Assembly (NCBI GenBank): GCA_002449765.1
Contig: DJXN01000012.1
Coordinates: forward strand, 124,001 to 188,000
Length of the DNA stretch: 64,000 nucleotides
Direction: 5' to 3'
Source of the DNA: Fibrobacter sp. UBA7003
Lineage (GTDB): Bacteria; Fibrobacterota; Fibrobacteria; Fibrobacterales; Fibrobacteraceae
Positions 25,908 to 33,320 of the stretch are shown here, in pieces. The notes beneath the pieces were generated by a model. It saw only the letters and a program-made list of their open reading frames with translations. It did not search any database and was not told the origin of the DNA. Made by a program: the position numbers and the translations under genes. The number at the start of each line of letters is the position of its first letter. Within the stretch, counting starts at the first letter, position 1.

Positions 25908-27077
25908 CTAGAAGAACTGGGGCGGCCAACGCGGGTTCTTCGAGGACATGTCTATCTTGTAGAAGTCCCTTTCGAAGCGTCCGTCGTCAAGTCCGTACAT
26001 CTGCATCACGTGGCGGGCAATCCACTTGCCGAGTTTCATCACGGTGAGCTTCTTGCGCAGGCGACCCTGGCAGTCGCGGTTCATGATGTCCGGGAGGGTG
26101 GACGTCGTGAGGATTTCGTCGATGGCCGGGCTGTTGAGCTTTTCGCGGGCCTCGGGGCTCGTGTGGAAGTGCGTCACGCCGAAGCACACGCGGTTCGGAT
26201 TACCCTTCTTGATATGCTCGCAGCACTGCACGATGGTCGTACCCGTACGCACCATGTCATCGAACACAATCACGTCCTTGCCCTGGATTTCCTCGATGCT
26301 GATGTCGGAGAGTTCCGGGTTGAAGGTCATGCTGATTTCACGTTCGCCGGTACGGACCTTGTCCATCACCACGCGCTTGCATTCCGGCAGGTCGAGTGCC
26401 TCGTAGACGGCGTTCATGAACGGGCGAGCGCCCTTGTCCGGAGAGACGATCACCAGGTTGTTGCCGTCCTTGCCGGTCTGCACGAAGTTGCTGTTCTTGA
26501 TGTAGTGGGCATAGACGTCGGTCGGAATCAGGTTGTGGAAATTGTCCTTGCCGAAGATGTCGGCAAACAGGTTCTGCACCTTGATGCTGTGGTTGTGCAC
26601 GGTCACCACGGCGTCGACACCGGACTTCTTCAGGAGTTCGGCATAGAGGAGGCTCGTGAAGGCCTGGCCATCGAACTTCTTGAGGTCGACATCCGGACGG
26701 TCCTTTTCGAGTTCGCCGATGCGGTGGGGGCCTCTGTCCTGAGCGCTGTAGAACAGGTCGGGTTCAACAAGCACCACCTGCTCGGCACCATTGTCCTTCG
26801 CGGCGCGGGCCAGGATGCAGTTGCGCATGGCGTAGTCGTTACGGCTGCGTTCATGGTTCGAAACCGAGCAAATCAACACGATCTTACCTTCCAGACGGCG
26901 GCCGATATGTTCCATGTCGTCCACGTCCAGCATGTAGCGAGGGCAGAATTCGGAGTTGGCGAAGGTCTTCAGGGAGACCACGTCGGAGATGTCTTCACGG
27001 ATTCCGATGTACTGCGCCATGTCGATGGCGAACGGATCATCGGTAAAGTTTCCGGTCACGATAAAACGATCTGACAT
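25908..27077 (-). CDS. prs: Ribose-phosphate pyrophosphokinase (PRPP synthetase) family protein, divergent
   Basis: 389 aa, longer than the usual 310-320. The C-terminal PRPP loop VIVFDDMVRTGTT (269-281) is clear. The flexible-loop equivalent is SPDKGARP (212-219), and VHNHSIKVQNLF (160-171) matches the metal/ribose-5-phosphate loop DLHAxQIQGFF with the Asp replaced by His. The enzyme would transfer pyrophosphate from ATP to ribose-5-phosphate for nucleotide, histidine and NAD synthesis. Because no second prs is seen in the window I cannot tell whether this is the main enzyme or a paralogue. Two 15-bp tandem repeats lie in its leader. ATG 27077. Confidence 0.85.
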   Translation of the reverse strand: MSDRFIVTGNFTDDPFAIDMAQYIGIREDISDVVSLKTFANSEFCPRYMLDVDDMEHIGRRLEGKIVLICSVSNHERSRNDYAMRNCILARAAKDNGAEQVVLVEPDLFYSAQDRGPHRIGELEKDRPDVDLKKFDGQAFTSLLYAELLKKSGVDAVVTVHNHSIKVQNLFADIFGKDNFHNLIPTDVYAHYIKNSNFVQTGKDGNNLVIVSPDKGARPFMNAVYEALDLPECKRVVMDKVRTGEREISMTFNPELSDISIEEIQGKDVIVFDDMVRTGTTIVQCCEHIKKGNPNRVCFGVTHFHTSPEAREKLNSPAIDEILTTSTLPDIMNRDCQGRLRKKLTVMKLGKWIARHVMQMYGLDDGRFERDFYKIDMSSKNPRWPPQFF

Positions 27078-27090
27078 ATTTTTGCCTTGA

Positions 27091-27120
27091 TTTGAGAGTT
27101 GAACCTTTGAGAGTTAAACC
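27091..27120. repeat. Two tandem 15-bp repeats in the prs leader
   Basis: TTTGAGAGTTGAACC (27091-27105) is followed directly by TTTGAGAGTTAAACC (27106-27120), one mismatch, and TTTG begins a third copy. The block starts 13 nt upstream of the prs start codon, so it would be transcribed as leader RNA. Confidence 0.8.
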
Positions 27121-27142
27121 TTTGGGTGGGTAAAATATAGCT

Positions 27143-27862
27143 TTATTCCTCGGAAGCCCCGACTTCGTCCTTGTTCACGACGCGGATTTCGATGCGGCGG
27201 TTCGCCTTGCGGCCCGCTTCTGTAGCGTTGTCTTGCTTGGGATGGCTGGAACCGTAGCCCACGGCGCTCACGCGGTCCTTCGCGATTCCCTTGCTAATCA
27301 TGTATTCCATGACGCTATTCGCACGGTCTTCGGAAAGTTTCTGGTTAAAGCTTTCGCTACCTTCGCTGCTGGTGTGGCCTTCGATTTCGATTTTGGCCTT
27401 CGCGTTCCGCTTGAGGCCGGCAATCGCATTGTCCAGCGTCTTGAGTGAAGAGGGAATCAGTTCCGCACTGCCCGCCTTGAAGTTCACGCCGGTAAGTTCG
27501 GCACGGGTGTCGTCAAAGAGCACCGTAATGCCGCCCGTGCTTGCCGTCCTGGATACATAAGGTGTCTCGCCACATTCGAACGGGCCAGTCAGGCTCTCGC
27601 AAAGGATCGTATAGGAATCCTCGCGCGGAATCATGAAGGCGGCCTCGCCGTAAGTATCGGTCGTCACCGTAATCTTGTTCTTCGGCTTTTTCTGCCCCAC
27701 GAATACGAGTTTTTTCTTAACCTGCGGCACGTCATCGTAGTTCGTGTAGGTGACGTTCAGCACGGCGTGCGTCTTGTTGGGCGCAAGCGAACCTGCGTGT
27801 ACAAGCGCAGTTCCCGGAAGCAAAAAAGCGGCCACAGACACGGCCAAAGCGGATACCTTCAT
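27143..27862 (-). CDS. OmpA-family outer-membrane/peptidoglycan-binding protein
   Basis: 239 aa. A signal peptide (about 1-23, ending VHAG) precedes an N-terminal beta-sandwich-like domain (about 25-115) and an OmpA domain (about 120-232) with VNFKAGSAELI, IEIEGHTSSEG, SEDRANSVMEYM and GYGSSHPKQDN. The peptidoglycan-contacting Asp/Arg region is kept (RKANRRIEIRVV). It anchors the outer envelope to diaminopimelate-type peptidoglycan. The N-terminal domain is not a membrane barrel. It is divergent from the porin gene, and the two promoters are back to back. RBS GAGAGG precedes ATG 27862. Confidence 0.92.
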   Translation of the reverse strand: MKVSALAVSVAAFLLPGTALVHAGSLAPNKTHAVLNVTYTNYDDVPQVKKKLVFVGQKKPKNKITVTTDTYGEAAFMIPREDSYTILCESLTGPFECGETPYVSRTASTGGITVLFDDTRAELTGVNFKAGSAELIPSSLKTLDNAIAGLKRNAKAKIEIEGHTSSEGSESFNQKLSEDRANSVMEYMISKGIAKDRVSAVGYGSSHPKQDNATEAGRKANRRIEIRVVNKDEVGASEE

Positions 27863-27885
27863 AAAGAACCTCTCAATTTACGCGC

Positions 27886-27918
27886 CAAAAATAGAATTTT
27901 ATCACACAATCGTGCAAT
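27886..27918 (-). promoter_or_regulatory. Promoter of the ompA-like gene (ATTG-N21-TATTTTTG)
   Basis: On the minus strand ATTG (complement of 27915-27918), 21 nt, then TATTTTTG (complement of 27886-27893). This fits the Bacteroidetes TTTG-N19-21-TAnnTTTG promoter, with one mismatch in the upstream element. The expected start is about 18 nt before ATG 27862. Confidence 0.55.
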
Positions 27919-27924
27919 CATGTA

Positions 27925-27955
27925 TTTGAAAAAAGGGTGCACAATTCTATCTTTG
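27925..27955 (+). promoter_or_regulatory. Promoter of the porin gene (TTTG-N19-TATCTTTG)
   Basis: TTTG (27925-27928), 19 nt, TATCTTTG (27948-27955): an exact match to the Bacteroidetes-type promoter consensus. It would give a leader of about 58 nt holding a hairpin (27982-27999) and the TAGGAG ribosome site. Confidence 0.6.
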
Positions 27956-27981
27956 TCAACGGATTTTCAAGGAGTGTGTAC

Positions 27982-27999
27982 ACCGTCTTCCCGGACGGT
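27982..27999 (+). promoter_or_regulatory. Hairpin in the 5' leader of the porin mRNA
   Basis: ACCGTC (27982-27987) pairs with GACGGT (27994-27999) around a 6-nt loop, just before the AGGAG ribosome site at 28006-28010. It may stabilise the leader or modulate translation. The following T run is only three long, so it is not a strong terminator. Confidence 0.45.
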
Positions 28000-28017
28000 T
28001 TCCTGTAGGAGAAATAA

Positions 28018-29061
28018 ATGAAACGTTTGAAGATTGCAGCTGCCCTTCTAGTCGCCGGCATGGCGACCTCCGCATTCGCCATCGATGGCGAATTCAGCCT
28101 CAAGGGCAACATCCAGACCCAGGTCACCAAGTCCATCGCCAACGACTCCACCAATTTCAACAAGGGCTGGTTCCGTGCCAACGTGGGTGGCCAGTACAAG
28201 AGCGACAACCTCGAAGGCCTCATCATGCTGCGCATCTTCGCGCCGGAATTCGGCAACAAGATCGAAGGCAAGATGTACGACAAGATTCTCGCCGACCTCT
28301 ACTGGGCGAACTACAAGTGGAAGCTCAGCGAAAACGACGTGCTGAACCTGAAGATCGGTCACTGGAAGACGGACTGGTCGCAGTCCACCCATTTCGGTAC
28401 CTACGTGGACAAGGAACTCACGGCCCGCGGCCTCTGGATGCGCGACTACAGCCACAACGCCCTCGAACTCGGCTGGAAGCACGGTCTCAGCTACCTGACC
28501 GCCATGCTCGCCACAAAGGATGAGTTCGCGAACCGCGGGTACGTCCGCGTGGAAGAAGACATGAAGTTCACCTTCCCGCTCGAAATGAAGGTCGCCTACC
28601 GCGGAAACCTCATCGACGTCCTGCAGAACACCGCCTACATTACGCACCGTATCGCCGCCTACGCAAGCTACAACGTCCTTCCGATTCTCCGCTTGTACGG
28701 CGAATACTCCTGCGTCTACACCCAGGACGACGACCTCAACAAGGACGCGAAGAACTACATTGCCCCCGAAACGAAGTACTACCAGCCGGGAATCTACTTC
28801 CAGCCGTTCTACCTGGGCCTCGACTTCGCCCCCAAAAGCGGTTTCTGGAACATCCTCATGAGCGACCTCATGGTGGAATGGGAATTCATCGACAAGCGCG
28901 ACAACCTGTACGCCGTCTCGAAGCATACCTACGACGACTGGGCCTGGACCGTCGCCTGGAACAAGAAGATTGGTTCTTCGAGGCTCCAGTTCAGCATCTA
29001 CAGCGAAAAGGAAATCAGCGACGTGGCTTTCGCCTTCCGCCTGACCTCCACGTTCAAGTAA
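28018..29061 (+). CDS. Porin-like outer-membrane beta-barrel protein
   Basis: 347 aa. A signal peptide (1-20, ending AFA) is followed by regularly alternating amphipathic segments rich in Tyr, Trp and Lys (EFSLKGNIQTQV, WFRANVGGQYKSD, NLKIGHWKTDWSQS) up to a last strand ending FRLTSTFK. The pattern resembles a 14-18-stranded porin. I do not recognise a named family. It has a good promoter, leader hairpin and AGGAG ribosome site, suggesting high expression. It converges on the CAP-domain lipoprotein with adjacent stop codons. Substrate unknown. Confidence 0.82.
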   Translation: MKRLKIAAALLVAGMATSAFAIDGEFSLKGNIQTQVTKSIANDSTNFNKGWFRANVGGQYKSDNLEGLIMLRIFAPEFGNKIEGKMYDKILADLYWANYKWKLSENDVLNLKIGHWKTDWSQSTHFGTYVDKELTARGLWMRDYSHNALELGWKHGLSYLTAMLATKDEFANRGYVRVEEDMKFTFPLEMKVAYRGNLIDVLQNTAYITHRIAAYASYNVLPILRLYGEYSCVYTQDDDLNKDAKNYIAPETKYYQPGIYFQPFYLGLDFAPKSGFWNILMSDLMVEWEFIDKRDNLYAVSKHTYDDWAWTVAWNKKIGSSRLQFSIYSEKEISDVAFAFRLTSTFK

Positions 29062-29754
29062 TTAATAGAAGTTCATGTTGAACCAGGCCTTGGTGCCGTC
29101 ACCGCTATAGGCGATGCCACACGCCAGCGAGGTGTAGCGCGTATTCTTCATGTTCAGGTAGTGGCCGATGTAGGAATAGTCCTCGGACTTGTTGGGGTCG
29201 CGTTCGCCGCTCGTCACGAGCTTCTTCTCGTCGTCCCACATCATGTTCACGTAGGTATCGACAATCTTCTCGGGGGTACCATACCACGTGGTGTTGATGT
29301 TAGGGCCGGTATTCTGCGCCGATTCATTGCAACTGCCGAAATTCGCATGCCCCTTGCCCGCTTTCATGTCGGCGGCGGCCTGTTCCTCCACGCAGGATTC
29401 ACGTTCCGCAGTCGCTCGTTTAAGGGGCGGAAGGTCTTCCGTCGCGCGCTTTGCATTTACGACCTCCAGACAGTAATCTCGCCAGTCCGCCGATGCCGCC
29501 TCAGAGCTTGTGGGAGCCTTCTCGCTAGAACTTGACGCCGCAGGCTTGCTTTCGCTCGAAGCCGCAGCCTCTTCCTTGGCAGAAGAACTTGCCGGGGCCT
29601 TGGCGCTGGAACTTGGAATCGGGAGGTTCACCTCGCCGCGATCGATAAAGTCGTCGCCACTGGTCGCCGAAGAATCGTCGGAACAACCAACGGCAAAGAA
29701 AGATGCCACGGCCAACGCCGCACAGATTTTCAGGAAACTAGCTTTCTTCTTCAT
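29062..29754 (-). CDS. CAP-domain (SCP/PR-1-like) lipoprotein
   Basis: 230 aa from ATG 29754. A lipoprotein signal peptide with lipobox AVGC (Cys24) precedes a Ser/Ala/Lys-rich linker (about 40-90) and a CAP domain (about 95-230): CLEVVNAKRATEDLPPL, GHANFGSCNESAQN, the WYGTPEKIVDTYVNMMWDDEK helix, and GHYLNMKNTRYTSLACGIA with the typical GHYxNM signature. Bacterial CAP proteins are extracytoplasmic and of varied or unknown function. Two domain cysteines could form a disulfide. The ATG overlaps the TGA of the upstream FISUMP gene (TGATG), so the two are translationally coupled and probably act together. Confidence 0.88.
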   Translation of the reverse strand: MKKKASFLKICAALAVASFFAVGCSDDSSATSGDDFIDRGEVNLPIPSSSAKAPASSSAKEEAAASSESKPAASSSSEKAPTSSEAASADWRDYCLEVVNAKRATEDLPPLKRATAERESCVEEQAAADMKAGKGHANFGSCNESAQNTGPNINTTWYGTPEKIVDTYVNMMWDDEKKLVTSGERDPNKSEDYSYIGHYLNMKNTRYTSLACGIAYSGDGTKAWFNMNFY

Positions 29755-30758
29755 CAGTTCAACTCCGTTACACAACGAACATAAAGTCCTTTCTGCACAT
29801 TCTGGTCGGTGCGGTCGATACTCTTGGCCTGCCGCCTGAATTCCCATGAACGTCCCGTGTTTTTCATGATGGAGGTCGAGGACCAGTAATGACCGGTCAT
29901 GTCGCTATTGCAGTAGCCGTCCCAGTCCTTGCAGCCGCCACGGCCCAGGTTATCCCAGTTGAGCCTCGCTCGGTCCTTCTGGAAATCGCGCCATTCGCCG
30001 TCGTCGGGCAGGTGCCAGCCGCTCGGGCATGCCTTTTTCGCCTCGGTATGCGTGTAATAGCGGCCGAACTTCTTGCAGAAAGTCGTGTCTTCGAGCAGGC
30101 ACTGCTTCGCGCTCGTGAGGCTATATTTCAAGTTCGAGACCATCCACAGCCTATCGTCGCGCTGTTCGACCTTGTAGACCTGGTTGTCGCGCGGGTCGGT
30201 GAGTTTCATCGTCTTGCTGTCCACGAACTTTTCGGCATAGAAGTCGCGTTCGGAGACACAGCGCACCGTCACCACCGCCTCGGGAGGGAGCGTGACCATC
30301 TTCGCATTGCCACGCTTCACGTCGAGCATCATGGCCCGCGCCCCGTCGGGGTCGGCGACCGCGAAATAGGCGGCGTCCTTGCCCTGGATGTTTCTCGCAG
30401 GGTCCGCCATGTCATAAAAGCCTCTCGTCTTCCCGGCAAAGGACTTCACGTTCGAAAGCTTGCGGGGGCCCGTAAAACGGTCCTTGGCAAAGAGAGTCCA
30501 TTCCTGGATGTCGGGAAGGTGCGTCCCCGCAGGGCACGATGCCATCCACCCCGACTGCTTGTAGAAAGCGTTTTTGTCTTTATCCCTGAAGGCGACTGTC
30601 TTCTGGTAAGAAAGATTATCGGTAAACCAGTTCAGTTTTCCAGATGCGATTGCCCTGTAGGTTCTCCCGTCGCGGCTATCCCTCACAACGGGGTCCGCAT
30701 AAGCAAATTCTGCTACAAAAATAAAGGCCACAGCCAAACGGCCAACAAGTCGAAACAT
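29754..30758 (-). CDS. FISUMP (Fibrobacter major paralogous) domain protein
   Basis: 334 aa. A signal peptide (1-21, ending AYA) is followed by two copies of the FISUMP-type module: about 25-175 (DSRDGRTYRAIASG, CPAGTHLPDIQEW) and about 185-333 (DNQVYKVEQ, WMVSNLKY, CPSGWHLPDDGEW, GHYWSSTS, VRCVTE). The order D-x-R-DG-x-Y, WMxxNL, CPxGWHLPxxxEW, WSS, VRC is the hallmark of TIGR02145, first described in Fibrobacter succinogenes; it is related to C-type-lectin-like/formylglycine-enzyme folds. Function unknown; surface binding is often supposed. Its TGA overlaps the next ATG. A 12-bp palindrome overlaps its ribosome site. Confidence 0.9.
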   Translation of the reverse strand: MFRLVGRLAVAFIFVAEFAYADPVVRDSRDGRTYRAIASGKLNWFTDNLSYQKTVAFRDKDKNAFYKQSGWMASCPAGTHLPDIQEWTLFAKDRFTGPRKLSNVKSFAGKTRGFYDMADPARNIQGKDAAYFAVADPDGARAMMLDVKRGNAKMVTLPPEAVVTVRCVSERDFYAEKFVDSKTMKLTDPRDNQVYKVEQRDDRLWMVSNLKYSLTSAKQCLLEDTTFCKKFGRYYTHTEAKKACPSGWHLPDDGEWRDFQKDRARLNWDNLGRGGCKDWDGYCNSDMTGHYWSSTSIMKNTGRSWEFRRQAKSIDRTDQNVQKGLYVRCVTELN

Positions 30759-30765
30759 TCAATAC

Positions 30766-30777
30766 ACCTCTAGAGGT
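30766..30777. repeat. 12-bp perfect palindrome covering the FISUMP gene ribosome site
   Basis: ACCTCTAGAGGT is self-complementary. On the minus strand its second half provides the GAGGT ribosome-binding site eight bases before ATG 30758, so a hairpin or a bound protein could mask translation initiation. Confidence 0.5.
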
Positions 30778-30846
30778 AAAAACTTTTCCTTAATATATAT
30801 ACAAGCTCGGAAAAAAGGAGCTTCGTCAAAAAAAAATGTTAAAAAA

Positions 30847-31680
30847 CTAGAAAGTGAGGCTCAATCCGAGCGCTCCGGGTCCGCCCCAGACTCCGGCAAT
30901 CGAAAGTGGGCCAATTCGTACCGATTTTTTATGGAGTTCAATCACGGCGAGGCTTATTCCGGCCCCCGCGAGCGAACCTATCACGACATCGGTCAGGTAG
31001 TGTTTGCCAGCCGCGATGCGTAGCACCCCCACAAAGCCCGCCAGCGAGAGCGAGCCCGCCCAGACGAGAGACCTATACCGGGAATTCGGGTACATTTCCG
31101 AGAACCACTCGCCCGTAAACACGGCGACCGTAAAGGCTGCCGAGGCGTGCCCGCTAAAGAAGCTCCCGTAGGCCTCCCCCGTGGCTTCCGCAGCAGCATC
31201 CGCGCCCGCCCCCCCGGTCGCATACATGTAGGGACGCGGCCAGAACTTCATGGAACGCACGGCAAGATTGAACCCGTTCTGCAGAGCGAGCGCCTGCGCG
31301 AACATCAGGGTATAGGCAGCAAAATCTCCCCCGGCGGCATCCCCCCGGAACCAGGAGATTCCCGCAAGGGCCACAGGAGCCGCCCCAAGCACGGCAAACC
31401 ACGTACTCACATCTCCCGCCGCCTCGCTGTAGCGCCCCGCAATGGCGCGGTCCCACGGCAAAAGGTCCTCGCGCGCAGGCATGTCCTCCGGTGCGGACAC
31501 CGGCATGTTGCCCAGAAGATAATTCCCGTAGACACTCGCAAAAGCAGAAAAAAAGGTCAGCGGCATGTCCAGCGGAAGCGAGACTTCGTAATGGCGCTCC
31601 ACGGTTTGCGATGCAGGCGCCCCCGCAACACAACAGGCAAGGATAGCGAAAATGCAGATTTTCAACGAAAAGCGCGACAC
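30847..31680 (-). CDS. PAP2-family membrane phosphatase
   Basis: 277 aa. An N-terminal signal segment (LKICIFAILACCVAG) is followed by several membrane-like segments. The three PAP2 motifs are present in order: a first motif with RP (MKFWPRP, about residue 146; the usual Lys is Arg), FFSGHASA (second motif, catalytic His) and RIAAGKHYLTD (third motif R-x5-H-x3-D). It would dephosphorylate a lipid phosphate such as undecaprenyl pyrophosphate or a phosphatidate on the periplasmic side. The start is GTG 31680; a TTG at 31665 is an alternative. It is divergent from the ArsR-methyltransferase gene, with only 33 nt between starts. Confidence 0.88.
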   Translation of the reverse strand: MSRFSLKICIFAILACCVAGAPASQTVERHYEVSLPLDMPLTFFSAFASVYGNYLLGNMPVSAPEDMPAREDLLPWDRAIAGRYSEAAGDVSTWFAVLGAAPVALAGISWFRGDAAGGDFAAYTLMFAQALALQNGFNLAVRSMKFWPRPYMYATGGAGADAAAEATGEAYGSFFSGHASAAFTVAVFTGEWFSEMYPNSRYRSLVWAGSLSLAGFVGVLRIAAGKHYLTDVVIGSLAGAGISLAVIELHKKSVRIGPLSIAGVWGGPGALGLSLTF

Positions 31681-31698
31681 TCCGTAAAGTTAAATAAT

Positions 31699-31706
31699 TA
31701 TATTGC
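31699..31706 (+). promoter_or_regulatory. Promoter-like TATATT box just upstream of the arsR-methyltransferase start
   Basis: TATATTGC ends seven nt before ATG 31714. No ribosome site is visible between them, suggesting a leaderless or very short-leader mRNA. Confidence 0.35.
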
Positions 31707-31713
31707 ATAGCGT

Positions 31714-32649
31714 ATGCAACGCGAACCGATTACCCCGACGATGGATTTGTTCGGCGCCATTTCCGACGAGATGCGCCTCAAGATTCTGATGCTCCTCGAC
31801 ATTGCGGAATTTACCGTCAACGAAATCAAGGATATTCTCGACATCCACCAGAGCAACGCGAGCCGCCACCTCTCGAAGCTTTCCGCCTGCGGCCTCCTCA
31901 AGGACAGGCGCGACGGCATCAAGGCCTACTACCGCTTAAGCGAAGAACTCCTGCTCAGCAACCGCGTGCTTTCCGTAATCCGCGACGCCTACGGCGAACT
32001 TCCCGACAAGGATATCCTGCGTTGCCGTGCCGAACAGGTGCTCGAAGAACGCACCGACCAGACCAAGGGGCAAATCCACAAGCTGAACCAGGCGGGCGGA
32101 AGCCTCAAGGCACAGATTAGCCTGTTCAGCAAGCTCATGATACCTTTTGAGAACGCGGTCGATATCGGCTGCGGCGAAGGCGGCGACCTCTCGCTCATGC
32201 TCGCAAGCCGCTGCAAGAACGTCACCTCGCTCGACTACGACCCGAAGGTCATCAGCGGGCTTACGAAAATCCTGAAGCAGAAGGGCATCAAGAACATCAC
32301 GCCGAAAGTCGCCGACATGACAAAGACAGGCCTCCCCGACGACTACGCCGACCTCGTGCTCATGAGCCAGGTGCTGCACCACGCGACAGACCCGCGACTC
32401 GCCCTCAAGGAGGCTGTGCGCATCCTCAAGCCGGGCGGAACGCTTGCTTTCCTTGACCTCGCACAGCACAAGGAAGAATCGTTCCGCACTACGCACGGGC
32501 ACATCTGGCTGGGCTTTGACCGCGGCCAGCTCGAGTTCTTCATGAAGGAATTCAACTGCAAGATTCTCGAAAGCGAAATTATCCCGAGCGAGAACGAGGT
32601 GGACAAGAAACTCCCCGTCATCTGCATGATTTTGACGAAAGAGAACTAA
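31714..32649 (+). CDS. ArsR-type regulator fused to a class I SAM-dependent methyltransferase
   Basis: 311 aa. An N-terminal winged helix (about 10-95) has the recognition region QSNASRHLSKLSACGLLKDR of ArsR-family repressors. A C-terminal class I methyltransferase domain (about 135-290) has motif I VDIGCGEGGD, an acidic loop LDYDPK, motif around ADLVLMSQVLHH and the post-motif LKPGGTLAFLDL. No CxC metal site is seen in the HTH domain. This HTH-plus-methyltransferase architecture occurs in other bacteria and is associated with methionine or one-carbon regulation, though the target here is not determinable. An alternative start at MDLFGAI (31741) is possible. Confidence 0.88.
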   Translation: MQREPITPTMDLFGAISDEMRLKILMLLDIAEFTVNEIKDILDIHQSNASRHLSKLSACGLLKDRRDGIKAYYRLSEELLLSNRVLSVIRDAYGELPDKDILRCRAEQVLEERTDQTKGQIHKLNQAGGSLKAQISLFSKLMIPFENAVDIGCGEGGDLSLMLASRCKNVTSLDYDPKVISGLTKILKQKGIKNITPKVADMTKTGLPDDYADLVLMSQVLHHATDPRLALKEAVRILKPGGTLAFLDLAQHKEESFRTTHGHIWLGFDRGQLEFFMKEFNCKILESEIIPSENEVDKKLPVICMILTKEN

Positions 32650-33204
32650 TTAACGGATTTTCAGCTGAGTGAAAGATTCGTAGTGGTCTGACGTGTAGTA
32701 GATTACGCAGTCCGGCTGGTACACGAGTCTTTTGGTTCCGCGATTTGCTCCGGAATAATCCACGTCGGCTTCGTGGTAAGAACCTTCGGGCAACGTCTCG
32801 TGAAAGTTCTCCGGATTCGAGGCCAAATTGTCAAAGTTGTCGCCACCGATCATTACACCGATTGTGGTCAACGGGTTGAAATTCCACTTTTCGAATGTAT
32901 TTCCCGTCTTGGATTCGTAAAGCTTTTTGCCTTCGTTCTTGCCGACATAGTTCGCGGGCAACTTGTCGAACTTGCACAGGTATGCAGCCACGGAATCCCT
33001 GGTCGTGTACAGGCCGGTTTCCTCTACAACCTCGTAGATGCGTTTGGCATCTGCATCGGACGATTCTGCGACACTGCTCGAAGAAACCTTTTTGAAGCTA
33101 GGCGAGGAATCATCACTGCCGACAGGCTCTCCCGTCGCGGTGCATGCAGCAAAAAAAAATGCGGCAAGACCGGCAAGTAGAATCTTTATGGAAACATTCT
33201 TCAT
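32650..33204 (-). CDS. Lipoprotein of unknown function
   Basis: 184 aa from ATG 33204 (MKNVSIKILLAG). A lipoprotein signal peptide with lipobox FAAC (Cys21) precedes a Ser/Asp-rich linker and a soluble domain with VYQPDCVIYYTSDHYE-like beta segments at the end. I recognise no family. It is convergent with the methyltransferase gene with no spacer. A TATATTTA box ends four bases before the ATG, with TTTG 21 nt further up, so the mRNA may be leaderless. Confidence 0.75.
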   Translation of the reverse strand: MKNVSIKILLAGLAAFFFAACTATGEPVGSDDSSPSFKKVSSSSVAESSDADAKRIYEVVEETGLYTTRDSVAAYLCKFDKLPANYVGKNEGKKLYESKTGNTFEKWNFNPLTTIGVMIGGDNFDNLASNPENFHETLPEGSYHEADVDYSGANRGTKRLVYQPDCVIYYTSDHYESFTQLKIR

Positions 33205-33208
33205 ACGA

Positions 33209-33241
33209 TAAATATACATTAAAAAGGCCCAAGCACACAAA
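33209..33241 (-). promoter_or_regulatory. Promoter of the 32650-33204 lipoprotein (TTTG-N21-TATATTTA), possibly leaderless
   Basis: On the minus strand TTTG (complement of 33238-33241), 21 nt, TATATTTA (complement of 33209-33216), four nt, ATG. One mismatch to TAnnTTTG. The predicted start site coincides with the start codon. Confidence 0.45.
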
Positions 33242-33320
33242 ACAGCAAGGCAACAGACGATAAAAGAACTATATTGTGGGCGATTACTAAAAACTATTAA
33301 CTATCAACTGGCAACAAAAA

